Source: Buttiauxella noackiae ATCC 51607
GTDB taxonomy: Bacteria; Pseudomonadota; Gammaproteobacteria; Enterobacterales; Enterobacteriaceae
NCBI RefSeq assembly: GCF_001654865.1
Contig: NZ_LXEO01000017.1
Coordinates: 186,001-250,000 of the forward strand
DNA: 64,000 nucleotides
Reading direction: 5' to 3'
Shown: positions 16,640 through 27,300 of the stretch, one piece after another
How the letters are laid out: each line of letters opens with the position of its first letter
Numbering within the stretch: position 1 is the stretch's first letter
Translations under genes and position numbers: made by a program
The notes under the pieces: model-generated
Database searches by the model: none
What the model was told of the DNA's origin: nothing
Seen by the model: only the letters and a program-made list of their open reading frames with translations

Positions 16640-18451
16640 TTAAAATTTAATGCAGGTCGCGCCTTGTTCCGCGCCAGATAACTGTTCGCGTAACGCGCTA
16701 AATAGTTCACGGCCGGTTCCAACGCGTTCCGCGCTAAGATCCGGGTGGTATGCAGTGCGTTTTGCAAGCTCGGCGCCATCGACCAGCAATGTCAGTTCAC
16801 CCGTTTGCCCGTTGACACGAATCATGTCGCCGTCCCGGACTTTTGCCAGTAGCCCACCATCATAAGCTTCTGGAGTAACATGGATTGCAGAGGGCACCTT
16901 TCCTGATGCGCCCGACAGTCGTCCATCAGTGACTAACGCTATTTTGAAACAGCGGTCCAATAATACCCCAAGTGGCGGCATAAGTTTATGTAATTCTGGC
17001 ATGCCGTTCGCTTTTGGCCCCTGATGGCGAACAACAACGACGCAATCACGGTCCAGAAGGCCTGCTTCGAAAGCAGGTAAGACGTCATGCTGGCTTTCGA
17101 AAATGACTGCTGGTGCTTCGATAACCTGGTTTTCCACCGGCACCGCAGACGTTTTCATAACCGCACGCCCCAGGTTGCCGCTAAGTACTTTCGTACCGCC
17201 ATGTTTTGAGAATGGTTTTTCGAAGGTCGCGATAACATCAGTATCGAGCGCGGTAGTTGCGCCTTCACGCCATGCCAGTTGGCCGTTATCCAACCATGGC
17301 TCCATGGTGTAATGATGCAAACCAAAGCCCGCTACAGTGTTCACATCTTCATGCAGCAAACCACCTTTGAGCAGTTCACGCATCAGTACTGGCACACCAC
17401 CTGCGGCCTGGAAATGGTTAATATCCGCCGGGCCGTTCGGATACAGACGTGCTAACAGTGGCACCACATCGGAAAGATCGGAGAAATCGTCCCAGTTAAT
17501 GATAATGCCCGCCGCACGAGCCATCGCTACCAGGTGCATGGTGTGGTTAGTTGAACCACCAGTGGCCAGCAAGGCAACTATGCCGTTTACAACAACTTTT
17601 TCATCAATCATTTTACCGAGTGGCATCCACTCATTGCCATTGCCGGTCAGACGCGTGACCTGCCGTGCTGCCGCAGCAGTCAATTCGTGGCGTAGAGGGG
17701 CATCCGGATGAACAAATGAAGAACCTGGCAACTGCATACCCATGAACTCAACCACCATCTGGTTGGTGTTGGCAGTGCCATAGAATGTACAAGTACCCGG
17801 TGCGTGGTAAGAAGCAGCTTCAGATTCCAGAAGCGCGATGCGATCCACTTTACCTTCAGCATAAAGTTGGCGAATACGTACTTTTTCTTTATTCGGTAAA
17901 CCGCTGGCCATTGGGCCTGATGGCACAAATACCGCAGGGAGATGGCCAAATGACAATGCAGCCATGGTTAAACCAGGAACGATTTTATCGCACACGCCGA
18001 GATACAACGCGCCATCGAACATGTTATGAGAAAGGCCGATTGCCGTAGACATTGCGATAATCTCACGGCTTAGCAATGACAGTTCCATACCATCCTGCCC
18101 TTGCGTCACGCCATCACACATCGCAGGAACGCCACCGGCAACTTGCCCAACCGCCCCCACTGAATGCAATGCTTTTCGGATCTGGTCAGGGTAATACTCA
18201 TACGGCTGGTGAGCGGAGAGCATGTCGTTATAGGACGTGATGATCGCAATGTTGTTACGCAGCATGCTTTTCAGCGCGGCTTTATCTTCTGGCTGACAAG
18301 CGGCAAAGCCGTGTGCCAGATTGCCACATGCTAATTCAGAGCGATGTACGGTGTTCGACTTCGCTTTTTCAATCCGTGCCAGGTAGGCTTCACGGGTTTG
18401 GCGGGAGCGTTCAACAATACGTTGTGTTACGCGTAACAAATTAGGATTCAT
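16640..18451 (-). CDS. edd: 6-Phosphogluconate dehydratase
   Basis: This encodes a 603-residue IlvD/Edd family [4Fe-4S] dehydratase, the exact E. coli length. It converts 6-phosphogluconate to KDPG. Cluster and active-site cysteines sit in motifs such as [31 protein letters not shown] and [13 protein letters not shown]. The SD AGGA lies 7 nt before the ATG. It is co-transcribed with eda and probably induced by gluconate through GntR and by HexR. Confidence 0.97.
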   Translation of the reverse strand: MNPNLLRVTQRIVERSRQTREAYLARIEKAKSNTVHRSELACGNLAHGFAACQPEDKAALKSMLRNNIAIITSYNDMLSAHQPYEYYPDQIRKALHSVGAVGQVAGGVPAMCDGVTQGQDGMELSLLSREIIAMSTAIGLSHNMFDGALYLGVCDKIVPGLTMAALSFGHLPAVFVPSGPMASGLPNKEKVRIRQLYAEGKVDRIALLESEAASYHAPGTCTFYGTANTNQMVVEFMGMQLPGSSFVHPDAPLRHELTAAAARQVTRLTGNGNEWMPLGKMIDEKVVVNGIVALLATGGSTNHTMHLVAMARAAGIIINWDDFSDLSDVVPLLARLYPNGPADINHFQAAGGVPVLMRELLKGGLLHEDVNTVAGFGLHHYTMEPWLDNGQLAWREGATTALDTDVIATFEKPFSKHGGTKVLSGNLGRAVMKTSAVPVENQVIEAPAVIFESQHDVLPAFEAGLLDRDCVVVVRHQGPKANGMPELHKLMPPLGVLLDRCFKIALVTDGRLSGASGKVPSAIHVTPEAYDGGLLAKVRDGDMIRVNGQTGELTLLVDGAELAKRTAYHPDLSAERVGTGRELFSALREQLSGAEQGATCIKF

Positions 18452-18574
18452 AACAAGTCCTCATAAAGTGGCTGCCGTCGCTTTAGGCAGGTGGTCGACG
18501 TTACCGGCTCTTTTCTCATCTTGTGAGGCGGCATTCCGTACCATCAGGGCAAAATCGCTTCAGCTAGTGTAAAT

Positions 18575-18610
18575 AAAAAAGCCCTGCTGGTGAATCCAGT
18601 CAGGGCTTTT
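18575..18610 (-). terminator. Terminator after zwf
   Basis: The stem GCCCTG/CAGGGC, with an inner CTGG/CCAG stem, has A6 on one side and T4 on the other, so it can end transcripts on either strand. In context it ends zwf before edd starts. Confidence 0.85.
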
Positions 18611-18646
18611 AAATTAAAAAATTTCCACAGTACGAGTGCTAGATCA

Positions 18647-18662
18647 TGTTACCGGTAAAATA
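18647..18662. promoter_or_regulatory. GntR-like operator upstream of edd
   Basis: ATGTTACCGGTAAAAT resembles the gluconate repressor (GntR) operator with core TTACCGGTAA. GntR is known to control edd-eda in E. coli. Here the site is about 200 nt from the edd start and beyond a terminator, which is an odd position for direct repression. Confidence 0.5.
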
Positions 18663-18715
18663 TAAATCATTTGTTACGCGATATTTGCACAATTACACCA
18701 ATTCTATCCGCTGAA

Positions 18716-18756
18716 TCATTCGAGTGCCGCCAACAACTTTGCCACTCGAAGGATGA
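18716..18756. repeat. Internally deleted ERIC-like palindrome
   Basis: Ends TCATTCGAGTG and CACTCGAAGGATGA are the typical ERIC tips, and the interior GGCGGC/CCGCC part is kept, but the central core is missing. It lies 7 nt after the zwf stop. Confidence 0.6.
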
Positions 18757-18762
18757 CTCAGA

Positions 18763-20238
18763 TTATTCGAACTCGTTCCATGACCGCCCATCACGGGTGA
18801 TCATTGCAACTGATGCCACAGGACCCCAGGTTCCAGCCTGATAAGGTTTAGGTGCGTCGTTATCCGCTGCCCACGCCTCTGTGATGGAGTCAACCCACTT
18901 CCATGCTTCTTCTACTTCATCACGACGCACGAACAGTGCCTGGATACCACGCATGGTTTCCAGTAACAGGCGCTCGTAAGCATCTGCCAGATGTGATTCA
19001 TTGAAGGTTTCGGAGTAGCTCAGATCAAGCTTAGTGGTTTGCAGGTTGTGCTTGTGTTCAAGTCCTGGCACTTTGTTGAGCACCTGAATATCCACACCTT
19101 CGTCCGGTTGCAGACGGATGGTGAGCTTGTTTTGTGGCAAATCTTGCCAGGAGTCTTTGAACAAGTTCAACGGTGGGCTTTTGAAATAGACTACAACTTC
19201 GGAACATTTGGTCGGCAGACGTTTGCCTGTGCGCAAATAGAACGGTACACCTGCCCAGCGCCAGTTATCAATATCCACACGGATTGCTACAAAGGTCTCC
19301 GTGCTACTGCTTTTGTTCGCACCTTCTTCCTCAAGATAACCAGGAACTTTTTTACCCTGCGCAAAGCCCGCGGTGTACTGACCACGAACCGTTTTTTCAC
19401 GCACATTACTGCGGTCAATACGACGCAGGGATTGCAGCACTTTAACTTTCTCGTCGCGAATATGGTCTGCGGTGAGATCGGACGGCGGAGACATCGCAAT
19501 CATGCACAGAATTTGCAGTAAGTGGTTTTGAATCATGTCGCGCATCTGCCCGGCCTGGTCAAAGTAACCCCAGCGCCCTTCGATACCCACTTCTTCTGCT
19601 ACCGTAATTTCCACGTGATCGATAGTTTTGTTATCCCAGTTGTTGGCAAACAGGGAGTTCGCAAAACGTAATGCCAGCAGGTTTAGTACGGTTTCTTTAC
19701 CTAAATAGTGGTCAATACGATAGACCTGACACTCTTCAAAATACTCGCCAACCTGGTCGTTGATTTCCTGGGAAGTCGCAAGCGAGGTGCCAAGTGGTTT
19801 TTCCATGACAACACGGGCAGGTTTAGCGTTTAGTTTCGCCTTGCCCAGACCTTTACAGATTGCGCCAAAAGTATTCGGCGGCATAGCAAAGTAGTTGATG
19901 GTGACGCGATTTTGCTGATCGAGCATCTTACCGAGTTTGGTAAAGGCTGCAGTATCGTTAACATCCAGGTTGCAAAAATCGAGACGGCCGCTCAATTTAT
20001 CCCACAGGCTTTCGTCGATCTTTTCCTTCATAAAGGTTTCGATCGCTTCGCGCACTACTTTGGTATAAGCCTCTTTATCCCAATCAGCGCGGCCCACGCC
20101 CAGAATGCGCGTCTCCGGGTGGATCTGCCCTGCCTTCTCCAGTTGATACAGGGATGGCAGAAGTTTCCGACGCGCAAGGTCGCCCTTTGCGCCGAAAATC
20201 ACCAGGTCACATGCCTGAGCTGTCTGTGTTACCGCCAT
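18763..20238 (-). CDS. zwf: Glucose-6-phosphate 1-dehydrogenase
   Basis: This encodes 491 residues, as in E. coli Zwf. It oxidises glucose-6-phosphate to 6-phosphogluconolactone with NADP+, feeding the pentose phosphate and Entner-Doudoroff routes. The N-terminal dinucleotide motif is [16 protein letters not shown], the active-site motif RIDHYLGKE, and the catalytic-domain [10 protein letters not shown] is present. The SD GAGGAG lies 8 nt before the ATG. A HexR operator sits about 55 nt upstream. Confidence 0.98.
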   Translation of the reverse strand: MAVTQTAQACDLVIFGAKGDLARRKLLPSLYQLEKAGQIHPETRILGVGRADWDKEAYTKVVREAIETFMKEKIDESLWDKLSGRLDFCNLDVNDTAAFTKLGKMLDQQNRVTINYFAMPPNTFGAICKGLGKAKLNAKPARVVMEKPLGTSLATSQEINDQVGEYFEECQVYRIDHYLGKETVLNLLALRFANSLFANNWDNKTIDHVEITVAEEVGIEGRWGYFDQAGQMRDMIQNHLLQILCMIAMSPPSDLTADHIRDEKVKVLQSLRRIDRSNVREKTVRGQYTAGFAQGKKVPGYLEEEGANKSSSTETFVAIRVDIDNWRWAGVPFYLRTGKRLPTKCSEVVVYFKSPPLNLFKDSWQDLPQNKLTIRLQPDEGVDIQVLNKVPGLEHKHNLQTTKLDLSYSETFNESHLADAYERLLLETMRGIQALFVRRDEVEEAWKWVDSITEAWAADNDAPKPYQAGTWGPVASVAMITRDGRSWNEFE

Positions 20239-20601
20239 GTCTATTCTCCTCGTTTCGGATGTCCGGAAGTATGATATGTACCGGCCCGTTTGTAATTTTA
20301 TTACAGAACAATGTACTGCTTTTGCTGAGTTCAGGTAAGTCTTCAGCCATTATTTGATCGCATTCATGAACAAGACTTGGCCACTAATACCATTTCACGG
20401 CAATAAATCGAATTTTTCGAAGTTTCGTTGTTGATGTATACCATGTCGAAAGTTAGACACTGATCATGTTATGAAAAAAAACAACATCATCACATCGATT
20501 AACTTGTCCAATCACTAATGGGCAAGCGTATATTCTTGCTAAATCGCGTCACGATTTCTCCATTTGTTGAAATCGACAAAATCCATGAATGCCGGACACC
20601 T
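20239..20601. other. zwf-hexR divergent intergenic region
   Basis: This 363-nt AT-rich region separates the divergent zwf and hexR. It contains the HexR operator near zwf and must hold both promoters. I see no gene or RNA in it; an in-frame ATG at 20518 would give HexR a 28-residue extension not found in the family. Confidence 0.7.
20291..20305. promoter_or_regulatory. HexR operator upstream of zwf
   Basis: TGTAATTTTATTACA is a palindrome matching the HexR consensus TGTAAT-N3-ATTACA. HexR releases this site on binding KDPG, so zwf would be induced by the pathway intermediate. Confidence 0.88.
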
Positions 20602-21471
20602 ATGAATATGCTGGACAAAATCCAGTCTCAACTGGAACACCTTAGCAAATCAGAACGTAAAGTCGCAGAAGTGATTCTTACCGCGCCTCAAGATGCCATT
20701 CACTCAAGCATTGCAACCCTTGCCCGCAGTGCCGATGTCAGCGAACCGACAGTCAACCGCTTTTGCCGTCGCCTTGAAACTAAAGGCTTTCCAGATTTTA
20801 AATTACATCTAGCGCAAAGTCTGGCGAATGGTACTCCTTATGTAAACCGGAATGTTGACGAAGACGACAGCGTTGAGGCTTATACCGGCAAAATCTTCGA
20901 ATCCGCTATGGCAAGCCTTGATCAGGTACGGCAATCATTGGATATGGCAGCAGTCAATCGCGCTGTAGATTTACTTACCCAGGCCAAGAAAATCGCTTTC
21001 TTCGGTCTAGGTTCTTCAGCCGCTGTAGCGCATGACGCAATGAATAAATTCTTTCGTTTTAATGTGCCCGTTATCTATTCTGACGATGTCGTTTTGCAAC
21101 GTATGAGCTGCATGAATTGTAGTGAAGAAGATGTCGTTGTACTCATCTCGCATACCGGGCGAACTAAAAATCTGGTCGAACTCGCACAACTGGCGCGTGA
21201 AAACGATGCCATTGTGCTGGCGATAACCTCAGAAGGTTCACCACTCGCTCGCGAAGCGACACTTTCTTTACTACTTGATGTGCCTGAAGACACCGATATC
21301 TATATGCCAATGGTGTCGAGACTGGCGCAATTAACAGTAATAGATGTACTTGCCACCGGTTTTACTTTACGCCGTGGGGCAAAATTCAGAGATAACTTGA
21401 AGCGAGTCAAAGAAGCGCTCAAGGAATCGCGTTTTGATAAGGGGCTGTTTGTTTCTGGTGAAAACACTTAA
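20602..21471 (+). CDS. hexR: HexR transcriptional regulator of hexose catabolism
   Basis: This encodes 289 residues. The N-terminal RpiR-type helix-turn-helix (IATLARSADVSEPTVNRFCR, about 35-60) is followed by a SIS sugar-phosphate domain (about 125-260; GLGSSAAVAHDAMNKF, VVLISHTGRTKNLVELAQLA). HexR senses KDPG and represses zwf, edd-eda and related genes. The start at 20602 (MNMLDKIQ) aligns with E. coli. The gene is divergent from zwf and followed by pykA. Confidence 0.96.
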   Translation: MNMLDKIQSQLEHLSKSERKVAEVILTAPQDAIHSSIATLARSADVSEPTVNRFCRRLETKGFPDFKLHLAQSLANGTPYVNRNVDEDDSVEAYTGKIFESAMASLDQVRQSLDMAAVNRAVDLLTQAKKIAFFGLGSSAAVAHDAMNKFFRFNVPVIYSDDVVLQRMSCMNCSEEDVVVLISHTGRTKNLVELAQLARENDAIVLAITSEGSPLAREATLSLLLDVPEDTDIYMPMVSRLAQLTVIDVLATGFTLRRGAKFRDNLKRVKEALKESRFDKGLFVSGENT

Positions 21472-21601
21472 GTTTCCATAACAAAACTGTAACTTTTTAG
21501 GCTATTCGGTTAAGTTGTTGCTTTGCGTTTTTAACGCATTCTGATTTTCCGAATCTTTTGTTAACGCAACACCAAAGTTGTTTCAGTCAACGGAGTAATA
21601 C

Positions 21602-23044
21602 ATGTCCAGACGGCTACGTAGAACCAAAATCGTTACCACTTTAGGCCCAGCCACCGATCGCGACAATAATCTGGAAAAGATTATCGCTGCTGGCGCTAAC
21701 GTGGTGCGTATGAACTTTTCCCACGGCACCGCAGAAGATCACCAGATCCGTGCTGATAAAGTTCGTGAAATTGCCGCGAAACTGGGTCGTCATGTCGCTA
21801 TCCTGGGCGATTTGCAGGGACCAAAGATTCGTGTATCTACCTTTAAAGAAGGTAAAGTATTCCTTAATATCGGCGACAAATTCCTGCTTGATGCCAACCT
21901 GGGCAAGGGCGAAGGCGACAAAGAAAAAGTCGGTATCGACTACAAAGGTCTGCCTGCTGACGTTGTAACCGGTGACATCCTGCTGCTTGATGACGGTCGC
22001 GTACAGTTAAAAGTCCTGGAAGTTCAGGGTATGAAAGTGTTCACAGAAGTCACCGTGGGTGGCCCGCTGTCTAACAACAAAGGCATCAACAAGCTGGGCG
22101 GTGGTTTGTCTGCTGAAGCTCTGACCGAAAAAGACAAAGCAGATATTCTGACCGCTGCCAAAATCGGTGTTGATTACCTGGCTGTTTCCTTCCCACGTTG
22201 TGGTGAAGACCTGAACTATGCTCGCCGTCTGGCGCGCGAAGCTGGTTGTGATGCGAAGATTGTCGCTAAAGTTGAACGTGCCGAAGCGGTATGCGACGAA
22301 GCGGCCATGGACGACGTTATCCTTGCTTCTGACGTTGTGATGGTTGCTCGTGGTGACCTGGGTGTTGAAATCGGTGACCCAGAGTTGGTCGGTATTCAGA
22401 AAACCCTGATTCGTCGTGCGCGTAAACTTAACCGCGCGGTTATCACAGCGACCCAGATGATGGAGTCGATGATTACCAACCCAATGCCAACTCGTGCCGA
22501 AGTTATGGACGTGGCGAACGCCGTACTGGACGGTACCGATGCGGTAATGCTTTCTGCAGAAACTGCGGCAGGCCAATATCCTGCTGAAACCGTCGCGGCA
22601 ATGGCGCGTGTTTGCCTGGGTGCTGAGAAAATCCCAAGCATTAACGTTTCCAAACACCGTCTGGACGTACAATTCGACAACACAGAAGAAGCGATTGCAA
22701 TGTCTGCGATGTACGCGGCAAACCACCTGAAAGGTGTTACTGCAATCATCACTATGACTGAATCTGGCCGCACCGCACTGATGACTTCACGTATCAGCTC
22801 CGGTTTGCCAATCTTCGCGATGTCTCGCCACGAGCGCACGCTGAACCTCACCTCTTTGTACCGTGGCGTAACGCCTGTGTTCTTTGATAGCCCAAGCGAC
22901 GGTGTTGCCGCTGCAAACGATGCAGTGAATCTACTGCGTGACAAAGGCTACCTGGTTTCTGGCGATCTGGTTATCGTCACCCAGGGCGATGTGATGAGTA
23001 CCATTGGTACCACCAACACCACGCGTATTCTGTGTGTTGAGTAA
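21602..23044 (+). CDS. pykA: Pyruvate kinase II
   Basis: This encodes 480 residues, the length of E. coli PykA (PykF is about 470). It transfers phosphate from PEP to ADP as the last glycolytic step. The motifs are [17 protein letters not shown], the active-site block KVERAEAV followed by [12 protein letters not shown], and ATQMMESM. The C-terminal allosteric domain includes [12 protein letters not shown]; PykA is AMP-activated in E. coli. The SD is CGGAG. A strong bidirectional terminator follows. Confidence 0.97.
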   Translation: MSRRLRRTKIVTTLGPATDRDNNLEKIIAAGANVVRMNFSHGTAEDHQIRADKVREIAAKLGRHVAILGDLQGPKIRVSTFKEGKVFLNIGDKFLLDANLGKGEGDKEKVGIDYKGLPADVVTGDILLLDDGRVQLKVLEVQGMKVFTEVTVGGPLSNNKGINKLGGGLSAEALTEKDKADILTAAKIGVDYLAVSFPRCGEDLNYARRLAREAGCDAKIVAKVERAEAVCDEAAMDDVILASDVVMVARGDLGVEIGDPELVGIQKTLIRRARKLNRAVITATQMMESMITNPMPTRAEVMDVANAVLDGTDAVMLSAETAAGQYPAETVAAMARVCLGAEKIPSINVSKHRLDVQFDNTEEAIAMSAMYAANHLKGVTAIITMTESGRTALMTSRISSGLPIFAMSRHERTLNLTSLYRGVTPVFFDSPSDGVAAANDAVNLLRDKGYLVSGDLVIVTQGDVMSTIGTTNTTRILCVE

Positions 23045-23061
23045 TCCATCTGCATAAAAAC

Positions 23062-23083
23062 AAAGGGGCCAATTGGCCCCTTT
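23062..23083. terminator. Bidirectional terminator between pykA and lpxM
   Basis: AAAGGGGCCAA/TTGGCCCCTTT is a perfect palindrome placed between the convergent stops of pykA and lpxM, and can serve both. Confidence 0.9.
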
Positions 23084-23084
23084 A

Positions 23085-24059
23085 TCATTTCTTTGGATAA
23101 AGCTCTTTGCGGCGGTAAGGTTCTGTCTCCCCTTCCTTTCGCGTTTTAAGCAATTTAAGTATCCAGGTATATTGCTCGAGATTCGGCCCTACCAGAATTT
23201 CCACTTCTTCGTTCATGCGTCGGGCAATCGTATTGTCGTCTGCATCAAGCAGGTCATCCATCGGCGGGCGAATATGAATATCCAGGCGATGCGTCTTGCT
23301 GTTATAAACCGGGAACAGCGGAACAACGCGCGCGCGTGATATTTTCATCAAGCGGCCAATCGCTGGTAGTGTCGCTTTATATGTTCCGAAGAAATCGACA
23401 AATTCACTGTGCTCGGCACCATGGTCCTGGTCTGGCAGATAATATCCCCAATATCCCTGTCGCACAGAGCTGATAAACGGCTTAATCCCATCGTTACGCG
23501 CGTGCAGTCGTCCACCGAAACGGCGACGCACGGTATTCCACATGTAATCAAATAGCGGGTTGCCCTGATTGTGGAACATCGCCGCCATTTTCTGCCCCTG
23601 AGACGCCAATAGCATTGCAGGAATATCCACCGCCCAGCCATGCGGGACGAGGAAGATGACATTTTCTTCGCGTTGTTTTAGCTCGTCGATAATCTCTTTG
23701 CCATGCCAGTCAACACGCTGCATAACTTTTTGCGGATCTTTAATCGCAAGCTCCGCCATCATCACCATCGCCTGAGGGGCAGTGGCAAACATTTCGTCAA
23801 TAACAGCTTCACGGTCAGCTTCCGGCATATCGGGGAAGCAATAAAGCAGGTTTATTTGTGCACGACGGCGCGCACTTTTACCAAAGCGTCCGGCAATACG
23901 CCCCACTTTGCCCAACAAGGGGTCACGCAGTGCCGGCGGTAACATTGCAAGCCCTGCAAAAGCGCCAACGCCTAACCAGGCGCCCCAAAATTTCGGGTGC
24001 AAGAAGGCCTTTTGAAATTCAGGAATGAACTCACTGTGACTTTTTTTTGCTTTTTCCAT
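23085..24059 (-). CDS. lpxM: Lipid A biosynthesis myristoyltransferase LpxM
   Basis: This 324-residue inner-membrane acyltransferase (E. coli 323) adds the final secondary acyl chain to Kdo2-lipid A. One N-terminal membrane segment ([15 protein letters not shown]) precedes the HX4D-type motif in [13 protein letters not shown]; the conserved blocks [14 protein letters not shown] and [14 protein letters not shown] follow. Note that a diverged LpxA-like gene occurs elsewhere in this window (42492-43283). Confidence 0.96.
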   Translation of the reverse strand: MEKAKKSHSEFIPEFQKAFLHPKFWGAWLGVGAFAGLAMLPPALRDPLLGKVGRIAGRFGKSARRRAQINLLYCFPDMPEADREAVIDEMFATAPQAMVMMAELAIKDPQKVMQRVDWHGKEIIDELKQREENVIFLVPHGWAVDIPAMLLASQGQKMAAMFHNQGNPLFDYMWNTVRRRFGGRLHARNDGIKPFISSVRQGYWGYYLPDQDHGAEHSEFVDFFGTYKATLPAIGRLMKISRARVVPLFPVYNSKTHRLDIHIRPPMDDLLDADDNTIARRMNEEVEILVGPNLEQYTWILKLLKTRKEGETEPYRRKELYPKK

Positions 24060-24138
24060 GCATATTCTCAGTACAGCATCAAATCGTTGATGACATGAAT
24101 TTGTAAGTATCTTAGCGGGCTAATGCCCATCAGACAAA

Positions 24139-24170
24139 GAAAAAGCCGGCAACAAAGTACCGGCTTTTTT
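24139..24170. terminator. Terminator downstream of mepM
   Basis: The AAAAGCCGG/CCGGCTTTTTT stem with a 10-nt loop is followed by T on both strands. It lies 13 nt beyond the mepM stop. Confidence 0.88.
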
Positions 24171-24182
24171 CATAAGGTTGGA

Positions 24183-25505
24183 TTAATTGAAGCTAAGTTG
24201 CGGTGTGACTTCACGAACTTGCGCCAGATAATCGCTACGATCCGAGCCTGTGAGCCCTTCGGTACGAGGCAATTTCGCGGTTAATGGGTTTACCGCCTGC
24301 TGGTTAACCCACACTTCATAATGCAAATGCGGCCCCGTAGAACGCCCGGTATTACCTGAGAGTGCAATACGGTCTCCACGCTTCACTTTCTGCCCTGGCT
24401 GAACCAACAGCTTTTTCAGGTGCATATAGCGAGTGGTATATGTACGACCATGGCGGATAGCAACAAAGTAACCAGCTGCACCACTACGTTTGGCCATAAC
24501 AACTTCACCATCACCGACAGCCAGCACAGGAGTACCTTGCGGCATCGCAAAATCGACACCTTTGTGCGGGGCCACACGCCCGGTTACTGGATTCAGGCGA
24601 CGCGGGTTAAAGTTTGACGAAATACGGAATTGTTTAGCCGTTGGGAAGCGCATAAAACCTTTCGCAAGCCCGGAACCACTGCGATCGTAGAATTTGCCGT
24701 CTTCCGCACGAATGGCGTAGTAATCTTTTCCACTGCTGCGCAGGCGCACACCAACTAATTGGCTTTGTTCACGTTTCCCATCAAGCATTTCGCGCGACAT
24801 CAGCACAGAAAACTCATCGCCTTTCTTCAGTTTGCGGAAATCCATTTGCCACTGCATGGCTTTAATAACCGAGCTTATCTCAGCACTGGTCAATCCGGCA
24901 TCTTTCGCACTACTGACAAAGCTATTACCAACTGTGCCTTTCAGTACATTGTTAACCCATTCGCCTTGCTGCATTTCACTGCTGAGTTTGAAAGTACTGC
25001 CTGAACGGTCGTATGTTCGCGTTTCGCGGCGTGACATTTCCCATGTCAGGCGTTGTAGTTCACCATCGTCATTTAACGTCCAGGAGATCTGTTGGCCGAT
25101 TTTCAGGTTACGAAGATCTTTATCTACCGTCGCAAGCTGGCTGATATCGCCCATGTCGATACCATATTGATTCAGGATGCTACCGAGCGTATCCCCCGTC
25201 GACACGACATATTCATGAACTCCTGTTTCACCGGCAGTTTTGTCATCCAGTTCATCTTGCGGAATTGTGTCGTCTTCTGCGTCCGGAGACTGATCTAACG
25301 GTTCACTGGCTTCCGGGAGCAACGAACGAATTTCGCTTTTCTCAAGCTCAATGGTTTTAATGACGGGGCTGGCTTCAGGATGATAGACGTACGGTCGCCA
25401 GACTGCGACCGCAAGTGTAAGAACTGTAAGAGACCCCAGCATAACGCGGTGGGGCCGGGACAAATTGTCGAATGCCAGGGCGACAGAGCGGGCTATCTGT
25501 TGCAC
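24183..25505 (-). CDS. mepM: Murein DD-endopeptidase MepM
   Basis: This 440-residue protein cleaves D-Ala-mDAP crosslinks during cell-wall growth. It has an N-terminal anchor (VMLGSLTVLTLAVAVW), a LysM-like module (HEYVVSTGDTLGSILNQYGI, about 95-140), an OapA-like region and a C-terminal M23 metallopeptidase domain. Zinc ligands are visible in HKGVDFAMPQGT and HLHYEVWVN. The start is GTG at 25503-25505 with GAGGAAG upstream. The gene is next to, and in line with, znuA as in E. coli. Confidence 0.96.
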   Translation of the reverse strand: MQQIARSVALAFDNLSRPHRVMLGSLTVLTLAVAVWRPYVYHPEASPVIKTIELEKSEIRSLLPEASEPLDQSPDAEDDTIPQDELDDKTAGETGVHEYVVSTGDTLGSILNQYGIDMGDISQLATVDKDLRNLKIGQQISWTLNDDGELQRLTWEMSRRETRTYDRSGSTFKLSSEMQQGEWVNNVLKGTVGNSFVSSAKDAGLTSAEISSVIKAMQWQMDFRKLKKGDEFSVLMSREMLDGKREQSQLVGVRLRSSGKDYYAIRAEDGKFYDRSGSGLAKGFMRFPTAKQFRISSNFNPRRLNPVTGRVAPHKGVDFAMPQGTPVLAVGDGEVVMAKRSGAAGYFVAIRHGRTYTTRYMHLKKLLVQPGQKVKRGDRIALSGNTGRSTGPHLHYEVWVNQQAVNPLTAKLPRTEGLTGSDRSDYLAQVREVTPQLSFN

Positions 25506-25520
25506 GTATTCACTTCCTCA

Positions 25521-26465
25521 TTAATCTCCTTTCAGGCAGCTCGCATATTGGTTCGCAAGCCCGCTCAAAAACTGCATATAGCTGTCTTTGCCGAGCTTAA
25601 CCTCTATCCCCAGCGGATCTAGCGTCCCACTTCGAACGTTAGTGCCACGGGCAACGGCATTAATAACTGCTGGCCTGAATTGTGGTTCAGCAAAAACGCA
25701 CACGGCTTTTTGCGCAACCAACTGTGTTCTGATGTCATGTAAACGCTGCGCACCGGGTTGGATTTCTGGGTTAACGGTAAAATGGCCAAGTGGCGTCAGA
25801 CCGTAATGTTTTTCAAAGTAGCCATAAGCGTCGTGAAAAACGAAATACCCTTTTCCTTTGAGCGGCGCGAGCACGCTACCAATTTGCTTATCGATGTTGG
25901 CTAATCCTAACTCGAAAGTTTGCAAATTGGCGTCAAGTTTGGCTCTATTTTGGGGCATAAGTTCCACTAATTTATCGTGGATTGCAACCGCTGACAGGCG
26001 CGCTACCTCTGGCGAAAGCCAGATATGCATGTTGTATTCACCATGATGGTGATCTTCGTCACTATTTTCGGCTGAATGGTCATGTCCTTCGTGACCATGT
26101 TCGTCATCGTCATCACCTTTCATTAGCAACGGTTTCACACCTGGCAAAGCAGCAAGTTGCACTTGTTTTTGTTCAGCTAATTGCTTAACCGATTTCTGCA
26201 TGAAGGCTTCCATTTCAGGGCCAACCCACACAACTAAGTCCGCGCTTTGTAAGCGTTTTACATCAGATGGACGAAGTGCATAATCATGCTCAGAAGCACC
26301 ATCGGGTAGCAAAACCTCGGTAGGCGTCACGCCGTCAGCGATCGCTGCGGCAATGAAACCTAATGGCTTGATAGACGCAACCACAGCAGCCTCGGCCGGG
26401 ACCGTTGCCGCTCCCAAAAAAGCAGTTGTTAAAGCTGCGCAAAGAAATGAGTTTTTATGTAACAT
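25521..26465 (-). CDS. znuA: Zinc ABC transporter substrate-binding protein ZnuA
   Basis: This 314-residue periplasmic protein captures Zn2+ for ZnuBC. The signal peptide runs to about residue 27 (..VPAEA). Conserved histidine ligands are in [14 protein letters not shown], the HIWLSP block and [15 protein letters not shown] mobile His/Asp-rich loop, [14 protein letters not shown] plus EDHHHGEYN, is typical of enterobacterial ZnuA. The start at 26465 (MLHKNS) aligns with E. coli; the longer MKSRI start has no SD. It is divergent from znuC with a shared Zur site. Confidence 0.96.
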   Translation of the reverse strand: MLHKNSFLCAALTTAFLGAATVPAEAAVVASIKPLGFIAAAIADGVTPTEVLLPDGASEHDYALRPSDVKRLQSADLVVWVGPEMEAFMQKSVKQLAEQKQVQLAALPGVKPLLMKGDDDDEHGHEGHDHSAENSDEDHHHGEYNMHIWLSPEVARLSAVAIHDKLVELMPQNRAKLDANLQTFELGLANIDKQIGSVLAPLKGKGYFVFHDAYGYFEKHYGLTPLGHFTVNPEIQPGAQRLHDIRTQLVAQKAVCVFAEPQFRPAVINAVARGTNVRSGTLDPLGIEVKLGKDSYMQFLSGLANQYASCLKGD

Positions 26466-26493
26466 AATGCGACTTTTCATCGTTATGAATATG

Positions 26494-26516
26494 AGAAGTG
26501 TGATATTATAACATCC
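26494..26516. promoter_or_regulatory. Zur operator between znuA and znuCB
   Basis: The segment GTGTGATATTATAACATC is nearly identical to the E. coli znuA/znuC Zur box and sits centrally in the 79-nt divergent spacer. Zn-loaded Zur would repress both transcripts. Confidence 0.9.
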
Positions 26517-26544
26517 GCTAACTTCTGCAACCCCTGAAATTGTC

Positions 26545-27300
26545 ATGACAAATCTGGTATCACTGGAAAATATTTCTGTTTCTTTCGGACAACGCCGCGT
26601 GCTGTCTGATATTTCACTCGATCTCAAACCAGGCCGCATTTTGACGCTGCTTGGGCCAAACGGTGCAGGGAAATCAACATTAGTTCGTGTGGTTCTTGGA
26701 CTGGTAGCCCCGGATGAGGGAGTTATCAAGCGTGACCGCGACTTGCGAATTGGTTACGTACCGCAAAAATTACATCTTGATGCCACCCTCCCCTTAACCG
26801 TTAGTCGGTTTATGTGTCTGCGTCCTGGCGTGAAGAAGGCCGATATTCTCCCCGCATTAAAACGCGTTCAGGCAGCCCATTTGATTGAAGCACCGATGCA
26901 AAAACTCTCCGGTGGAGAGAACCAACGCGTGCTATTGGCTCGCGCATTGTTAAATCAGCCACAGTTGTTGGTGCTTGATGAGCCAACCCAGGGCGTTGAT
27001 GTAAACGGCCAACTGGCGCTGTACAACCTGATTGATCAACTACGGCAGGAACTGAATTGCGCAGTGATGATGGTTTCCCACGACCTGCATTTGGTGATGG
27101 CTAAAACCGATGATGTGCTGTGTCTGAACCACCATATTTGCTGTTCGGGTACGCCTGAAGTGGTGTCGATGCATCCGGAATTTATTTCGATGTTTGGCGC
27201 GCGTGGTGCGGAGCAGTTAGGGATTTATCGCCATCACCATAACCACCGTCACGATCTTACCGGACGTATTGTTCTGCGCAGAGGGAATGGCCAGTCATGA
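26545..27300 (+). CDS. znuC: Zinc ABC transporter ATPase ZnuC
   Basis: This encodes a 251-residue ABC ATPase. Walker A is [14 protein letters not shown], the signature [15 protein letters not shown], Walker [13 protein letters not shown], and the H-loop [11 protein letters not shown]. The C-terminal tail is histidine-rich ([10 protein letters not shown]), as usual in ZnuC. It powers zinc import through ZnuB. It ends 4 nt inside znuB (ATGA overlap). Confidence 0.97.
   Translation: MTNLVSLENISVSFGQRRVLSDISLDLKPGRILTLLGPNGAGKSTLVRVVLGLVAPDEGVIKRDRDLRIGYVPQKLHLDATLPLTVSRFMCLRPGVKKADILPALKRVQAAHLIEAPMQKLSGGENQRVLLARALLNQPQLLVLDEPTQGVDVNGQLALYNLIDQLRQELNCAVMMVSHDLHLVMAKTDDVLCLNHHICCSGTPEVVSMHPEFISMFGARGAEQLGIYRHHHNHRHDLTGRIVLRRGNGQS

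Larger units (their letters stand above)
18452..18762. other. edd-zwf intergenic region
   Basis: This 311-nt gap contains no gene. From the zwf side it holds a shortened ERIC-like palindrome (18716-18756), a GntR-like site (18647-18662), a terminator (18575-18610) and then the edd promoter/leader. Confidence 0.7.

Noticed and set aside
21472-21601. HexR site in front of pykA
   Set aside because: TGTAACTTTTTAG has only the left half of the palindrome; too weak to claim.
22007-22726. 239-codon minus-strand frame opposite pykA
   Set aside because: Shadow of a codon-biased gene; no motif or start signal.
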